This document shows positions 54,900-64,000 of a stretch of DNA of 64,000 nt, in pieces. The translations under genes and the position numbers were made by a program. Numbering within the stretch: position 1 is the stretch's first letter; the number at the start of each line of letters is the position of its first letter. This stretch comes from Elgaria multicarinata webbii (Eukaryota > Chordata > Lepidosauria > Squamata > Anguidae): the NCBI RefSeq assembly GCF_023053635.1, contig NC_086182.1, positions 5,667,001 through 5,731,000 of the forward strand, read 5' to 3'. Below the pieces are notes generated by a model, which was given only the letters and a program-made list of their open reading frames with translations, was not told the DNA's origin and ran no database searches.

Positions 54900-55860
54900 G
54901 TTGTTCTGCTTTACTGTTGTATTTGTAAGGGGTTGGGAGAAATTTCCTAATCCCATTTTAAAACCCTCCAAGTTGGTGATCAATATTATATCTTGTGATA
55001 GTGAGTTCCACAGTTTAATTATGCGCTGTGTGAAAAAGTATTTCCTTTCATCTGTCTTTGATCTCCCACCATTCAGCTTCATTGAATGATTCTGGTATTA
55101 TGAGAGAAGGAGAAAAACTATCCCTAGATAGAAAAACTATCTCTCCACATCAAGCATAATTTTATAAATCTGTAACTAGTTCCCCCACACCCCTACTTGC
55201 TTTTGAGCTCCATCACACCTGGGGGGGGGGCGCACACGCTCCCTACTGTCACTTCTCTGCCCATGTTTTCGTTCCTCAGTTATTTCCTCTTTCAAAAGAG
55301 GAAGTACCCAAGGAGCACGAGGCCCATTGAGTCCGCTGTTCTAAGGGTGCTGCTTCTCCTGCACACAGTAGGAGAGAGCAGTAATTCTGTGTTTAAAAAT
55401 ACATCAGACATTGTGGAGAGTTTTTTTGTGGCGCAAGGAAGGCCAGAAGGGGTGGAAGACGTGCAGGAGGCAGACGACATCATGTGAGGGACCTGAGCAA
55501 ACTCCCTGAGTGCCCAGTAATGAGCGTGCAAGGAAACGCTTGTCGGATGGAACTCTTTGTCTAAACCAGAAAGGCGCAAATGTTGTAACTGTTCCTCATA
55601 GGGGCGATGCTCATCCCCAGAACATTTTTCTTGCCTTTTTCTTTACCCTCCCCGGCTTTACCATTATCTTTTTTTTAAATGCAGTGACCAGAACTATACG
55701 CAATATTCCATGTTATGGTCGCACCACAGATTTGTGTAAAAGTTTTACGATATTGGCTGTTTTATTTTGATTCCTTTTCTAATGTTCTCCAACATGGAAT
55801 TTGCCTTTTTTTCCACATCTGAAGCACACAGGGTCAATGTTAACACTATAATATACCACC
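54900..55860 (-). mobile_element. CR1-clade LINE fragments
   Basis: The minus-strand peptide RSKTDERKYFFTQRIIKLWN (54900-55080) is a CR1-type ORF2 C-terminus. 55590-55850 shows the upstream ORF2 in inverse (CAGTGACCAGAACTATACGC). A unique block at 55250-55500 separates them. Confidence 0.65.
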
Positions 55861-56049
55861 CCCAAAGTGCAAGCTGAACTCTGCCCCTTAGAAACACACT
55901 TTTAAATAAGATGGAAACGCAGAAGTAGTTACAGTTAAGGAAAATGTTCCTTAAAATTGTGCAGAATTCATCCAGCCTTATTGTCCACCGACAGCATAGT
56001 CTTCCGTGGCTCCTGCTTTAATAGCTTTCTGTCTCGTGTGCTTCTCTAG

Positions 56050-56066
56050 GGACAGCTGCTTTAGAC
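56050..56066 (+). other. ITPRIPL1: ITPRIPL1 5' UTR start of the coding exon (splice acceptor at 56048-56049)
   Basis: A pyrimidine-rich tract ending TTCTCTAG lies 17 bp before the ATG. The coding exon is therefore probably preceded by a separate non-coding first exon, which I could not place. Confidence 0.6.
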
Positions 56067-57626
56067 ATGTTTTTGGGTCCTCTTATCTTCCTGGCTGCGC
56101 TAGCTCTTGTCCATCACCCCCTGATGGTCAGTGACCACACAGACTCGGCCACGCTGAACCGCCTCCAGGAGCACGAGAAGCTGCTGAAAAATGAAATGGG
56201 GCGCTTGCAGGTAGAACTTGACCAGATGGGCTGGAGCTGGAATCCCAAACAGAGCCGGGAGGATTGGGTTACAACTGACCTGGCAGCAGAAGATGGAACC
56301 TGGGATGGGTGGCACTACGTGGGACTGATCATTCTCATCCTCTTTGGGTGCTGTAGACACAGCATGGAAAAGGAGCCCAATTACGACTCCAGCACAGACA
56401 GCTCCAGCACGACCACCAACGAAGACTACGACGATACTGACATGGAACCCGAATCTTATGAACCCAAGCAAAAACTGCTGGCGGCTTTTTACGACCACTA
56501 CCTTGAGGTGGAAACTAGCGATCTGAGCAGCATGTGCGATTTTGTCGAGTCCTTTGTGAATGACTTGCTGGAGGTGTGCCGGTCTGCCCTTCCCTACCAG
56601 AATACCTTTCCTCTGCTGGAGAACTGCATCGGAGTGGACAGCGCCTTTGAAGGATGGCACACGAAGGTCTCCAAACCATTCAGTGTACTGGTGCCTATAC
56701 TGCCACCCAAGGGACACTCCTTCCATATTGAAACAAGCGACTCTGAGGGTGCGCCGAGCAAACATGGGCACATTTTGGTGGAGATGGAGTGCATGTGCAA
56801 GAGAGAGAGGCTACTGGGGGACGTGGTCTGCTTCCTTCACCACCCAGAACAAGAAGTCAGCAAAGACAAGCAAGGAGCCTTCCTGATGCATGTTTTGTGC
56901 ACCAGCTCCCACTTGGATGTGGAAAAAACCATCCAATGGTTCCAGAGTCTGGTGGACAAAGCCTGGGATAGTATCTATCAGAAGTACAACCTTGATCTCC
57001 TGCCCCAGCCTTCCAACACAACATGCCGTCTGAAATTGGCATTTCGGTCTGGCAGGTCGATCTCGATCGACATCATACTTGGGGTGCAGCAAGGAGACTC
57101 CTTGGTCTTCCTGGCCACCCGAGATGCCGAGAGAGATCGTTTAACCGGCACGGTGTGGCAGCGGACCTTTGTCATTCAGGAGCTGCTCTTTTTCAAATGG
57201 GTGAGCCAGCGGGCCCCCGAGGAGAGCTGCCACCTGAAATGTCTCCAGATCCTCATCTATTTCAGAGAGTCCCGCCCACTTGATAAGAATGCAGTGCTCA
57301 CCAACTATCACTACAAGACATGCCTGATGCACCTCTTGCTCCTTCAGCCCCTGTCGGATTGGGAGCCCGAGAACGTTGGGTCAAGACTTCAGGACATCCT
57401 CTTGTTCATGCATACTGCCCTGCGGGAGAAATACCTTGAACACTTCCTGATTGGGAACATCTCCTTGCCTATCCAGATCCCTATACCCAAGGCCCTCCGC
57501 AGCGCTGCCCCCTTGAACCTTTTTGAGCACTTGACACAGGACTCCAGACTTCACCCCGAAGCAATGAAGGAGTTTGTGGAGGTTGTAGAACAAGTGAGGG
57601 CTCTGTTGTCAGAGCATGAAGAGTAG
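56067..57626 (+). CDS. ITPRIPL1: ITPRIPL1, ITPR-interacting protein-like 1, complete single coding exon
   Basis: 519 aa, close to human ITPRIPL1 (about 555 aa). The N-terminal hydrophobic segment (about 1-21) includes LVHHPLMVSD, nearly the human VVHHPLMVSD. A coiled-coil-like stretch follows (30-55), then a second hydrophobic segment GLIILILFGCC (about 86-96) and an acidic/Ser-rich linker (about 104-128). The Mab-21/cGAS-like fold occupies the rest: CDFVESFVNDLLEVCR, FSVLVPILPPKG, ECMCKRERLLGDVVCFLHH, SHLDVEKTIQWF, CRLKLAFRSGRSISI, SCHLKCLQILIYFRE and HFLIGNISLPIQIPIPK. The likely topology is a type I membrane protein with the Mab-21 region cytosolic, by analogy with ITPRIP. Human ITPRIPL1 has been reported to bind CD3-epsilon and dampen T-cell activation. 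No catalytic activity can be assumed. The frame is intact and the copy looks functional. Confidence 0.97.
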   Translation: MFLGPLIFLAALALVHHPLMVSDHTDSATLNRLQEHEKLLKNEMGRLQVELDQMGWSWNPKQSREDWVTTDLAAEDGTWDGWHYVGLIILILFGCCRHSMEKEPNYDSSTDSSSTTTNEDYDDTDMEPESYEPKQKLLAAFYDHYLEVETSDLSSMCDFVESFVNDLLEVCRSALPYQNTFPLLENCIGVDSAFEGWHTKVSKPFSVLVPILPPKGHSFHIETSDSEGAPSKHGHILVEMECMCKRERLLGDVVCFLHHPEQEVSKDKQGAFLMHVLCTSSHLDVEKTIQWFQSLVDKAWDSIYQKYNLDLLPQPSNTTCRLKLAFRSGRSISIDIILGVQQGDSLVFLATRDAERDRLTGTVWQRTFVIQELLFFKWVSQRAPEESCHLKCLQILIYFRESRPLDKNAVLTNYHYKTCLMHLLLLQPLSDWEPENVGSRLQDILLFMHTALREKYLEHFLIGNISLPIQIPIPKALRSAAPLNLFEHLTQDSRLHPEAMKEFVEVVEQVRALLSEHEE

Positions 57627-57912
57627 AAACGGTTAGCTCCATTAGAAAGGCTGCCTTCTTTGGCTTGTCAAAGAACCATATATTCTAAAAGGACTGTAAA
57701 GGTGGTGGGACTGTTTCCAGCATTAAAACAAAGCTGGATTTGACATATGGGACCAGTGGCATCACTGATCCTGGAATGGTTCCCAGCCGTCTGAATGATG
57801 TGGGGGTTGCAAAACAGCCTTCAAGCCAAGTCAGGTTACATTCCTAGGGCCAGCTACTCTTCTGTATTTTTATATGCTCTAGTTCTAAAGGAATTTGCTC
57901 GATTAGATGCCA

Positions 57913-57918
57913 AATAAA
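57913..57918 (+). terminator. ITPRIPL1: ITPRIPL1 poly(A) signal
   Basis: AATAAA lies 287 bp after the stop and is followed by a GT-rich TGTGTTC stretch at about 57933. The 3' UTR is therefore about 300 bp. Confidence 0.75.
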
Positions 57919-57939
57919 GGTTCCAGCAAGCTGTGTTCT

Positions 57940-58545
57940 AAAACTCCTGCCACGGTAGTTTCTCTTCCAGGCTTCCAATGAAGCCAGAGTCTCCCACCCA
58001 ATCCCTAGGTCTAGCGCTAGAATCCATATCCGCTAATTACAGGCACCGAATGGCTACAGTTGTGCCTGCAACTTCCATGGCTGCCATTTCAATGAGGCCA
58101 GACGTGGCTGGAGGGGCCATGGAAAGCAGGAAGAGTGTGACTGGGCAAACACCGAGTCATAGCAGCACGGCCACACCACTGCCAGTGCCAAAGACACTTG
58201 TGGCTGAGTCAGGAAATCCGAGACATATTTCCACCCTCCCACCCGTTAACATGGGGCACAACCCATTGGGAAGTTCTCCTACGCAAGCCTAGTTTAAACG
58301 GATGGGAGGTGGCAGCCATGGCTCCCACTTCTTTCTTCTTCAAATAGGGACTTGGCCAGGAATGGGCAACTTGTGGCCCTCCAGATGTTTTGGCCTACAA
58401 CTCCCTTAATTCCTCACCTTAGGGCGGCTGGGAGTTGTGATTTGTGGCTGCAAATGTTTGTAACTGAGGCTGCAGGCCTCTTCTTCAGCAAGCAACATCA
58501 ATACTGATGCATTGCCCACCTCCTTGTTCCAGGCACTGACACAGG
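57940..58545. other. Unique DNA 3' of ITPRIPL1 with a short repeat
   Basis: A 104-codon open frame at 57978-58292 has no recognisable domain and lies beyond the poly(A) signal, so I do not call it. 58360-58460 is a MITE-like fragment (CTCCAGATGTTTTGGCC..GGCTGGGAGTTGTG). Confidence 0.4.
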
Positions 58546-58672
58546 CCATAGCTAGACCTAAGGTTTATCCCTGGATCGTCCAGGGGTCAAACCTGTTCAT
58601 CTAGGTGATACACAGGGGATCCAGTGCTCAGGCAGGGGCGAGCCCTGGATGATCCCAGGATAAACCTTAGGT
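58546..58672. mobile_element. Palindromic MITE, family D
   Basis: AGGCCATAGCTAGACCTAAG on the left and GGATAAACCTTAGGTC on the right. The last few terminal bases of the right end are lost. Confidence 0.85.
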
Positions 58673-58884
58673 CACAATGATACAAGTTCAGCGGCAATGT
58701 TCAGTTTGGGGAGGGCAAAAGGTAGATTGGACTCTATGGGTTGTCATGGGTTTCCCAGTCCCAATAATATAAAAAAGCAAGTAAAATGGCAAAATCAAGG
58801 GTGCAATCTGTGAATAATCCATGGCAGCATGGCAAGTCATGTTTGCTCAGCTAGAAAGGCTTTGTTCTGCAGCAGGATGGGTGA

Positions 58885-59395
58885 CTAAGAATACAAGAAG
58901 AGCCCTGCTGGATCAGACTGAGGGTCCATCTAGTCCAGCACTCCATTCACAGTGACCAACCAGCTGTCGACCAGGGACCAACAAGCAGGACACGGTGCAG
59001 CAGCCCCCTCCCATCCATGTTCCCCAGCAACTGGTGCACATAGGCTTACTGCCTCGAATACTGGAGGTAGCACACAACCTTCAGGGCTAGTAGCCATTGA
59101 CAGCCTTCTCCAGGAATTTATCCAGCCCCCTTTGAAAGCCATCCAAATTGGTGGCTGTTACTACATCTTGTGGTAGTGAGTTCCATAATTTAACTGCGCT
59201 GTGTGAAGAAATACTTCCTTTTATTTGTCCTGGATCTCCCACCAATCAGCTTCATGGGATGACCCCATTGGGTTCTAGTATTTTGAGAGAGGGAGAAAAA
59301 TGCCTCCCTCCCCACCTTCTCCACACCATGCATAATTTTGTACACCTCTATCATGACTCCCCTTAGCCTCCTTTTTTCCAAGATAAACAATCCCA
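58885..59395 (-). mobile_element. CR1-clade LINE, longest family B copy
   Basis: The inverse copy includes the 3' end (AGAGCCCTGCTGGATCAG..) and a minus-strand ORF2 peptide [20 protein letters not shown] followed by PMKLIGGRSRTNKRKYFFTQ. This ties family B to the CR1 clade. It joins directly to an L2 copy at about 59400. Confidence 0.85.
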
Positions 59396-59399
59396 GTTG

Positions 59400-60465
59400 A
59401 TGGGCTTGAGCCCAGTTGATGGGCTGAGGTACCATATGTATGCTGATGATACCCAGCTTTACATCTCGGTGGGGTCTGACCTCGGCGAGGCAGTTGCTAC
59501 TCTGTCTTGGTGCCTGGCGGAGATCTGTAACTGGATGTCTAGGAGTAAACTAAAGCTTAACCCGGAGAATACTGAGCTGATGGTGATTGGCCGAGGTCAG
59601 TGGCTGGCAGATTTGAGGCAGGAGCTCGTAGATCTGCCTATTTCGGGAATCTGACCAAGGATTATGACTGAGGCGCGGGACCTGGGTGTTATTCTTGACC
59701 AGTCCCTAACTATGTCATCACAGGTGGGGGCTGTGGTTCGGAGTTGCTTTTATCAACTCCATGTGCTCCGCCAAGTTCGGCCCTTTCTGTCAGAGGCTGA
59801 TCTTACCACTGCAGTCCAGGCCCTGGTTCTTTCCAGACTGGACTATTGCAACCTGTTGTATACAGGGCTTCCCTTGAAGCAAATCCAACGCCTACAGGCT
59901 GTACAAAATGCAGCAGCCAGGTTGGTCAAGGGGCTCCCAAAGTGGTCTTCTATCACTTTGGTGCTTCAAGAGCTCCATTGGCTGCCAGTGGCTGCTAGGG
60001 TGCGCTACAAGGTCTTGTTGACCATGTATAAAGCCCTGCATTGCTTGGGTCCTGGATACCTGAGCACTCGCCTTTCTCCTGTGTCTCACCATTGGCAGAC
60101 TCGCTCTCAGGAGCAGGGTGCCCTGATGGTCCCCCCGCTACAAATTGGAATGTGCCGGGGCTTTTTCAGTGGCTGGCCCCTGGTTATGGACCAATGTGCC
60201 ACTGGAGAGTAGACAGGCTCCCACTCTCAATTGCTTCAAACGCCTTTGTAAGGCGTTTTTATTTTCACAAGAGTCTGGGGAGGGGGTGGTTTAAATTGGG
60301 GTTGAGGGCTTTTAATGGTTTGAGGGTGAGGGTTTTAATGGAATTGTTGTAATGTGGGTTGAGGGTTTTAATGGAATTGTTTTATATGTTATTGTAAAGC
60401 GCCTCGATGCCAGAAACGGTGAGGCGGCACTATAACAATGCTTTAAATAAATAAATAAATTGATG
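59400..60465 (+). mobile_element. L2-clade LINE, ORF2 3' part
   Basis: The plus-strand frame has YHMYADDTQLYISV (catalytic YADD), LAEICNWMSRSKLKLNPENT and ELMVIGRGQ, then a stop near 59652. From 59664 it continues ARDLGVILDQSLTMSSQ, RQVRPFLSEADLTTAVQA, SRLDYCNLLYTGLPLKQIQ, ELHWLPVAARVRYKVL and LGPGYLSTRL. The tail CGCCTCGATGCCAGAAACGG ends in (AAAT)n. It is a different L2 subfamily from that at 39320. Confidence 0.93.
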
Positions 60466-60649
60466 TTACCTTCCCTCCTAGGGGAGATGCTCCAGCCCCT
60501 TCATCATTTTAGTTGCCCTTTCCTGCCCTTTTTCCCCAGCTCTATCATCTTTTCTTAGGTGTGGTGGTTGTCTGCGATGGATTATTCACAAATCTTATGG
60601 GCTGTGCCCTCATGAGACTGAAGTCTCTGACTCTGGGGCTTCTGTGGGC

Positions 60650-60785
60650 ATGTCTACACCAGCCATTTATCCCAGGATCGTCCCGGGATCATTCCTGTGC
60701 ATCCAAATGACACACTTGGGATCCCAGGAGCAGGCAGGGATGATCCCTCCATTTTCCTAGGATAATCCTTAGGTGTAGAAAGGGC
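60650..60785. mobile_element. MITE, family D, diverged
   Basis: CCCAGGATCGTCCCGGGATC, CATCCAAATGACACAC, GGGATCCCAGGAGCAGG and CCTAGGATAATCCTTAGG. The ends read GTCTACACC and GGTGTAGA instead of the usual CTAGACC. Confidence 0.7.
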
Positions 60786-61257
60786 ACGAGTCTCCAATGT
60801 CCTTCTGGGCTGAAGCCAGCAGAGTGGGAGGAGCAGCAGAGGCAAGGCTTCCACGGCCGCCATTGCGTGGGGGTTGCACCTTGGCCAAGCAGAGCAGCCA
60901 GATGAAGAGCAGAGACTTAAACAATAAAAAGTATATAATAAGCTGGGGATCATCTTAGGACTGGGAGCAAGATGGTCGCCACTCAGCAGGCTACTTCCAC
61001 ATCTTCTCCTGCTCTATATTTTAATCTGCAACTTCAGTCTGACTTTAACTGCTGCTGTTGTTTGATTATCTACTCTTGTTTAATTGTTACGTTTTTGTTT
61101 ATTGTTAATGGTTTACTATTTCATTTATTTAGTCACCCTGTGCATTTTACACGGAAAGACAACAGGACATAAATTTAACAAATAATGAATAAAACAAAAT
61201 TGTTCATCATTACCAAGGATATTCTCTATTTTCCGCCACCTTTCACTATTTCTCTAA

Positions 61258-61281
61258 AACACACACACACACACACACACA
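61258..61281. repeat. (AC)n microsatellite
   Basis: 12 AC units. Confidence 0.95.
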
Positions 61282-61489
61282 TACATTGTGAGAGTGCAGA
61301 ACACCAGCTGCCCAGTGAGAGTGACACTAAATTCTCCATTGATTTCTATGGGAATTCTTATGCCCGCCCCGAGGCTATAAATTCCTCAAATAATATAATT
61401 CATCAATAAGTAAGTAGAGAGCTATTCGTACTCGGAAATCGAACGTATGGTATCCTCTACCCTTTTCATAACTCTGTGCTCCCAGCCGC

Positions 61490-61760
61490 TCTCTTTCAAG
61501 TTAGCTCCTCCCACGGCGCGCTGATGTCACGCGTCCGGCGCGCCTGCGCAGTGCCAGCGCGGGTCAGTTCAAATCGGAGACGCTGCTGGAGTGAAGAGAA
61601 GTTGTGGCCGACGCCGGGGAGACATTTGTCGCCTGAGGCCTGCGGGCGGCCGCGACGAGTCGTCCCAACTCCTGGTGAGCGAGGCGTGTGACGGGCTGAG
61701 AACAGTCCAGGGGCCTATGGAGAAAGTAAGCCGCTGCCGCCTCAGGCTGTTGACTGTGAC
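61490..61760. promoter_or_regulatory. CpG island promoter, probably of the next gene (NCAPH by synteny)
   Basis: CpG-dense sequence (GGCGCGCCTGCGCAGTGCC, GGGCGGCCGCGACGAGTCG) lies in an otherwise CpG-poor window. It contains an NRF1-like CCTGCGCAGTGC, a CRE-like GATGTCACG at about 61523, and TTCAAA at about 61567 (inverse TTTGAA, the CHR hexamer of G2/M genes). A good plus-strand donor (TCCTG|GTGAGC) is near 61674 and another (GAGAAA|GTAAGC, after an ATG) at 61726. In human the gene next to ITPRIPL1 on the same strand is NCAPH. Direction and identity are inferred. Confidence 0.6.
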
Positions 61761-61799
61761 AGGCGCGCGGAGGGAGAACGGCTGTCTAGGATGCTGATC

Positions 61800-61930
61800 G
61801 CTGATTGGTCGGGAGTGGGAAGGCTTGGCCAATAGGGAGCGTTAAAGGATGCGGACCCGGAGGTTTTGAGAAGGGGCTTATTGATTGGAAGTGGTGAGCG
61901 CGATTGAAAGAAACTGATTGCTGATTGGCC
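61800..61930. promoter_or_regulatory. Cluster of CCAAT boxes (NF-Y sites)
   Basis: ATTGG or CCAAT occurs at about 61804 (GATTGGTC), 61829 (GGCCAATAGG), 61882 (TTGATTGGAA) and 61922 (GATTGGCCAA). Four in about 130 bp is unusual. NF-Y usually sits upstream of the start site, so the cluster could mean a minus-strand or bidirectional promoter. Confidence 0.5.
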
Positions 61931-61995
61931 AAGAGCAGGAGCTACCTTGCTCGTCTGTCTTTCTTTGTCTGTCCCACCCTTTCCAAGGTCTGAAG

Positions 61996-62150
61996 GCGGG
62001 CAAGAACAGGGGGCAAATCCTATGCATGTTTAGACCGGGGCGGGGGGGGGGGGAGAATCCTACATCTCCCAGCATGCCCCAGCCAGCATGGCATGCTGGG
62101 AGTTGTAGGACTTTCCCCCCTGTCTAAACATGCATAGGATTGTGCCCTTA
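61996..62150. mobile_element. Palindromic MITE, family G, complete
   Basis: GGGGGCAAATCCTATGCATG and CATGCATAGGATTGTGCCC at the ends, with CCAGCATGCCCCAGCC facing inverse GGCATGCTGGGAGTTG in the middle. Confidence 0.85.
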
Positions 62151-62168
62151 GTCTTAGAGAAACACAAG

Positions 62169-62358
62169 GGGCCTGTTCAGACAACACGCCAAGCCATGGT
62201 TAAGCCCCTAAGCCTTTTGCAGCAAATGGTTAGAGAATGTGTTTAAAACTGGTTATGTAGCCAGCATGGTTAGGAATGGTTCATACAACACACTCAGCCA
62301 TAATGTTTAGATCCAGCCGCTTAGCCACTATGGCTTAGTGTGTCGTCTGAACAGGGTC
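62169..62358. mobile_element. Palindromic MITE, family I, complete
   Basis: CCTGTTCAGACAACACGCC on the left and GTGTGTCGTCTGAACAGGG on the right. Inner AAGCCATGGTTAAGC has inverse counterparts. Partial copies are near 43995 and 48925. Confidence 0.85.
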
Positions 62359-62359
62359 A

Positions 62360-63009
62360 ATATTAAGATTACACTTGCAAGCACACCAGCTGTTGCATGC
62401 TAGATGAACAAGTAAAGCTTTTAAGGGCATAACATGCATGCTTAGACAGAAAAAAAGTCCTACCACTCTCAGCATGCTCCAGGCAGCCATGCGTAGGATT
62501 GCACCCTAAACCATGTATTTGGAAGATGCTGATGCTCTGATTCTGACAGGCAGTAATTTGAAAAGTGTGCTGCAGTTTAAATTGAAAGGCTCCCATGAGC
62601 TCCAATGGACCCATCCACAGAAGAGACTGCCTGGTGCATCTCATAGGAAGCTACTTTATACTGAGCCAGGTCATGGGTCCATATAGCCCAATATTGTCAA
62701 AACTGACTGGCAGCAGCTTTCCAGGGTTTTTTCCTGCCTTGTGAGGAGATGCCGTGACTGAAAATGGCACCTTCAGCATGCAAAGCCTCGTCCTTTCCCA
62801 GCCATTCAGGGCTTTCATGCTTCTTTTCATTATAATTCTGTGGCAGGAGTGACTGGCATCCCCTAGTAACTCCTGCTGCAGATATTTATTCTGCCTTTTC
62901 CTAATCAGGCCCAACAACAACGAATCACAAACATAACTGAATCCGATTTCTGAAATTACAGGGAAAAAATGATAAAAACAGCAGTTAGTAAAAACTAAAA
63001 GCCATAAAA
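62360..63009. other. No gene; repeat fragments
   Basis: A family G half-copy lies at 62430-62510. A SINE or LINE-like segment is at 62640-62790 (GGAAGCTACTTTATACTGAG). The remaining sequence shows nothing I can identify. Confidence 0.45.
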
Positions 63010-63279
63010 ACAACACACCATACAGTGCAGCTGGGTACTGGTGGGCAAAAAGCTTACTGGAATGAGAAAGGTTTTGCTATCCAGTGGAGGCAGGGGCTCA
63101 GCAGGCTTCACTAGGCAAGGAGTTCCAAAGCCTGGGTGCAGTAACTGAAGAGGCCCTTTTCTGTGTTTTCACCATTCATATCTCTTGTGTTGATGGCGAG
63201 ACAGAGGCGGACCTCTCCAGTGTATCTTAATATATGGGCAGGTTCATATTGGAGAAGATGGTCGAGCAGGTACCATAAC
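63010..63279 (-). mobile_element. L2-type LINE fragment, left part
   Basis: The inverse of an L2 C-terminus (GGCAAGGAGTTCCAAAGCC, AGGCCCTTTTCTGTG). It is interrupted at 63279 and resumes at 63805 (AATTGGGCTCAGAAACTAAC, GGAAGCCAATGCAATTG), running to the window edge. Confidence 0.7.
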
Positions 63280-63804
63280 AGGCCACCAGTGAGGGAGGAA
63301 GCAGCAGCCAGGCACCTCTCCACCGTGCCTGGGTCCAGCTCCAGCTGAGAGCCCCCTCCCTCCTGCTACCAACTGTCTCTGCAGAGGCCACCAGTGAGGG
63401 AGGAAGCAGCAGCCAGGCACCTCTCCACCGTGCCTGGGTCCAGCTCCAGCTGAGAGCCCCCTCCCTCCTGCTACCAACTGTCTCTGCAGAGGCCACCAGT
63501 GAGGGAGGAAGCAGCAGCCAGGCACCTCTCCACCGTGCCTGGGTCCAGCTCCAGCTGAGAGCCCCCTCCCTCCTGCTGTCAACTGTAACTGCTGAACTTT
63601 GCAACTAAGATTGTAGTGCCTGAGTTTGCTTTCCTTTTCCCCCTCCTCCTCCCTCCCAATCCCCTTTCCTTTTGTGTCATGTCTTTTAGATTGTAAGCCT
63701 GTGGGCAGGGACTGTCAAGAAATACTTTTGTAAGCCGCTGTGAGAGCCTTTTTTGGCTGAATGGCGGCATAAAAATCCTTAAATAAATAAAAAAAATAAA
63801 AAAA
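63280..63804 (+). mobile_element. Composite retroposon with internal 105-bp VNTR, inserted in the L2
   Basis: Three 105-bp units start at 63281, 63386 and 63491, each opening GGCCACCAGTGAGGGAGG. Unique sequence and a LINE/SINE-type tail follow (GATTGTAAGCCTGTGGGCAG, TAAGCCGCTGTGAGAGCC, GGCGGCATAAAAATCC), then an A/T-rich tail. ATAAC at 63275-63279 and again at 63805-63809 looks like a 5-bp target-site duplication. The 35-codon unit keeps minus-strand frames open, but I see no gene. Confidence 0.8.
63281..63595. repeat. Minisatellite, 3 x 105 bp
   Basis: The three units are almost identical. The third differs near its end (TGCTGTCAACTGTAACTGC instead of TGCTACCAACTGTCTCTGC). Confidence 0.97.
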
Positions 63805-64000
63805 ATAACCAACACTTTGAATTGGGCTCAGAAACTAACTGGAAGCCAATGCAATTGTTGTAATGAAGGAGCTGGTTGGCTGCTGCATTTTGTACTCAGA
63901 AGGAGATACCTTCCTCAGAGGAGGTCTGCTAACTCTTCTGCAGGGGCAACTAAACAAGCAAACATACTTATTATATAGAGCAAATTTCAAAGACACCATT
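63805..64000 (-). mobile_element. L2-type LINE fragment, right part
   Basis: Continues the inverse L2 interrupted by the composite retroposon. It runs to the window edge. Confidence 0.7.

Noticed and set aside
56100-56771. 223-codon minus-strand frame
   Set aside because: Shadow of ITPRIPL1 on the opposite strand.
57978-58292. 104-codon plus frame after ITPRIPL1
   Set aside because: Lies past the poly(A) signal, with no recognisable domain and no splice support.
63227-63604. 125-codon frame with three 35-residue repeats
   Set aside because: Comes from the 105-bp VNTR whose length is divisible by 3; sits in a retroposon.

Overview
The window is vertebrate nuclear DNA, and the repeats point to a squamate reptile. 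It holds a BovB (RTE) LINE, CR1 copies ending in ATTCTATGA, L2- and L1-type LINEs, tRNA-derived SINEs and many palindromic DNA-transposon MITEs. Most of the window is intronic or intergenic repeat. Only a small fraction is coding, and most long open frames are repeat artefacts. I cannot name the species.

Layout. (1) 0-18 kb: one clear coding exon on the minus strand (1567-1725) encodes the middle of an SH2 domain of the SLP-76/BLNK/CLNK/SH2D6 adaptor family, most likely SH2D6. A second minus-strand exon candidate at about 17.3-17.9 kb ends in a 24-bp minisatellite encoding Pro/Lys-rich octapeptides. It may belong to the same gene. (2) 18-25 kb: LINEs and MITEs, including a BovB copy with an open ORF2 3' end. 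(3) 25.5-33.0 kb: a complete three-exon PITX-family homeobox gene on the minus strand. I assembled it from exons 32866-32953, 27996-28210 and 25487-25996; the splice phases agree and the product is 270 aa. It has a K50 paired-like homeodomain and a C-terminal OAR motif, but it does not match PITX1, PITX2 or PITX3 as I remember them. (4) 33-56 kb: repeats, plus a small terminal coding exon of an unrecognised minus-strand gene (46856-47004) with a poly(A) signal. (5) 56.07-57.63 kb: ITPRIPL1, complete, plus strand, single coding exon. (6) 61.5-61.9 kb: a CpG island with CCAAT boxes and a CHR-like hexamer, probably the promoter of the next gene. Human synteny would predict NCAPH.

The main result is the PITX gene. 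In human, SH2D6 and ITPRIPL1 lie on chromosome 2, and their relatives BLNK and ITPRIP lie on 10q with PITX3. LCP2 is on 5q with PITX1, and CLNK is on 4 with PITX2. A divergent PITX gene between SH2D6-like and ITPRIPL1 is therefore what a fourth whole-genome-duplication copy ('PITX4'), missing from human, would look like.

Other points of interest are a composite retroposon with an internal 105-bp VNTR and a 5-bp target duplication (63280-63804), a 120+120 nt palindrome whose arms each carry a hammerhead-like core (53401-53684), a GC-rich fold-back nested inside a palindromic MITE (29709-30170), and a minisatellite exon open in two frames.
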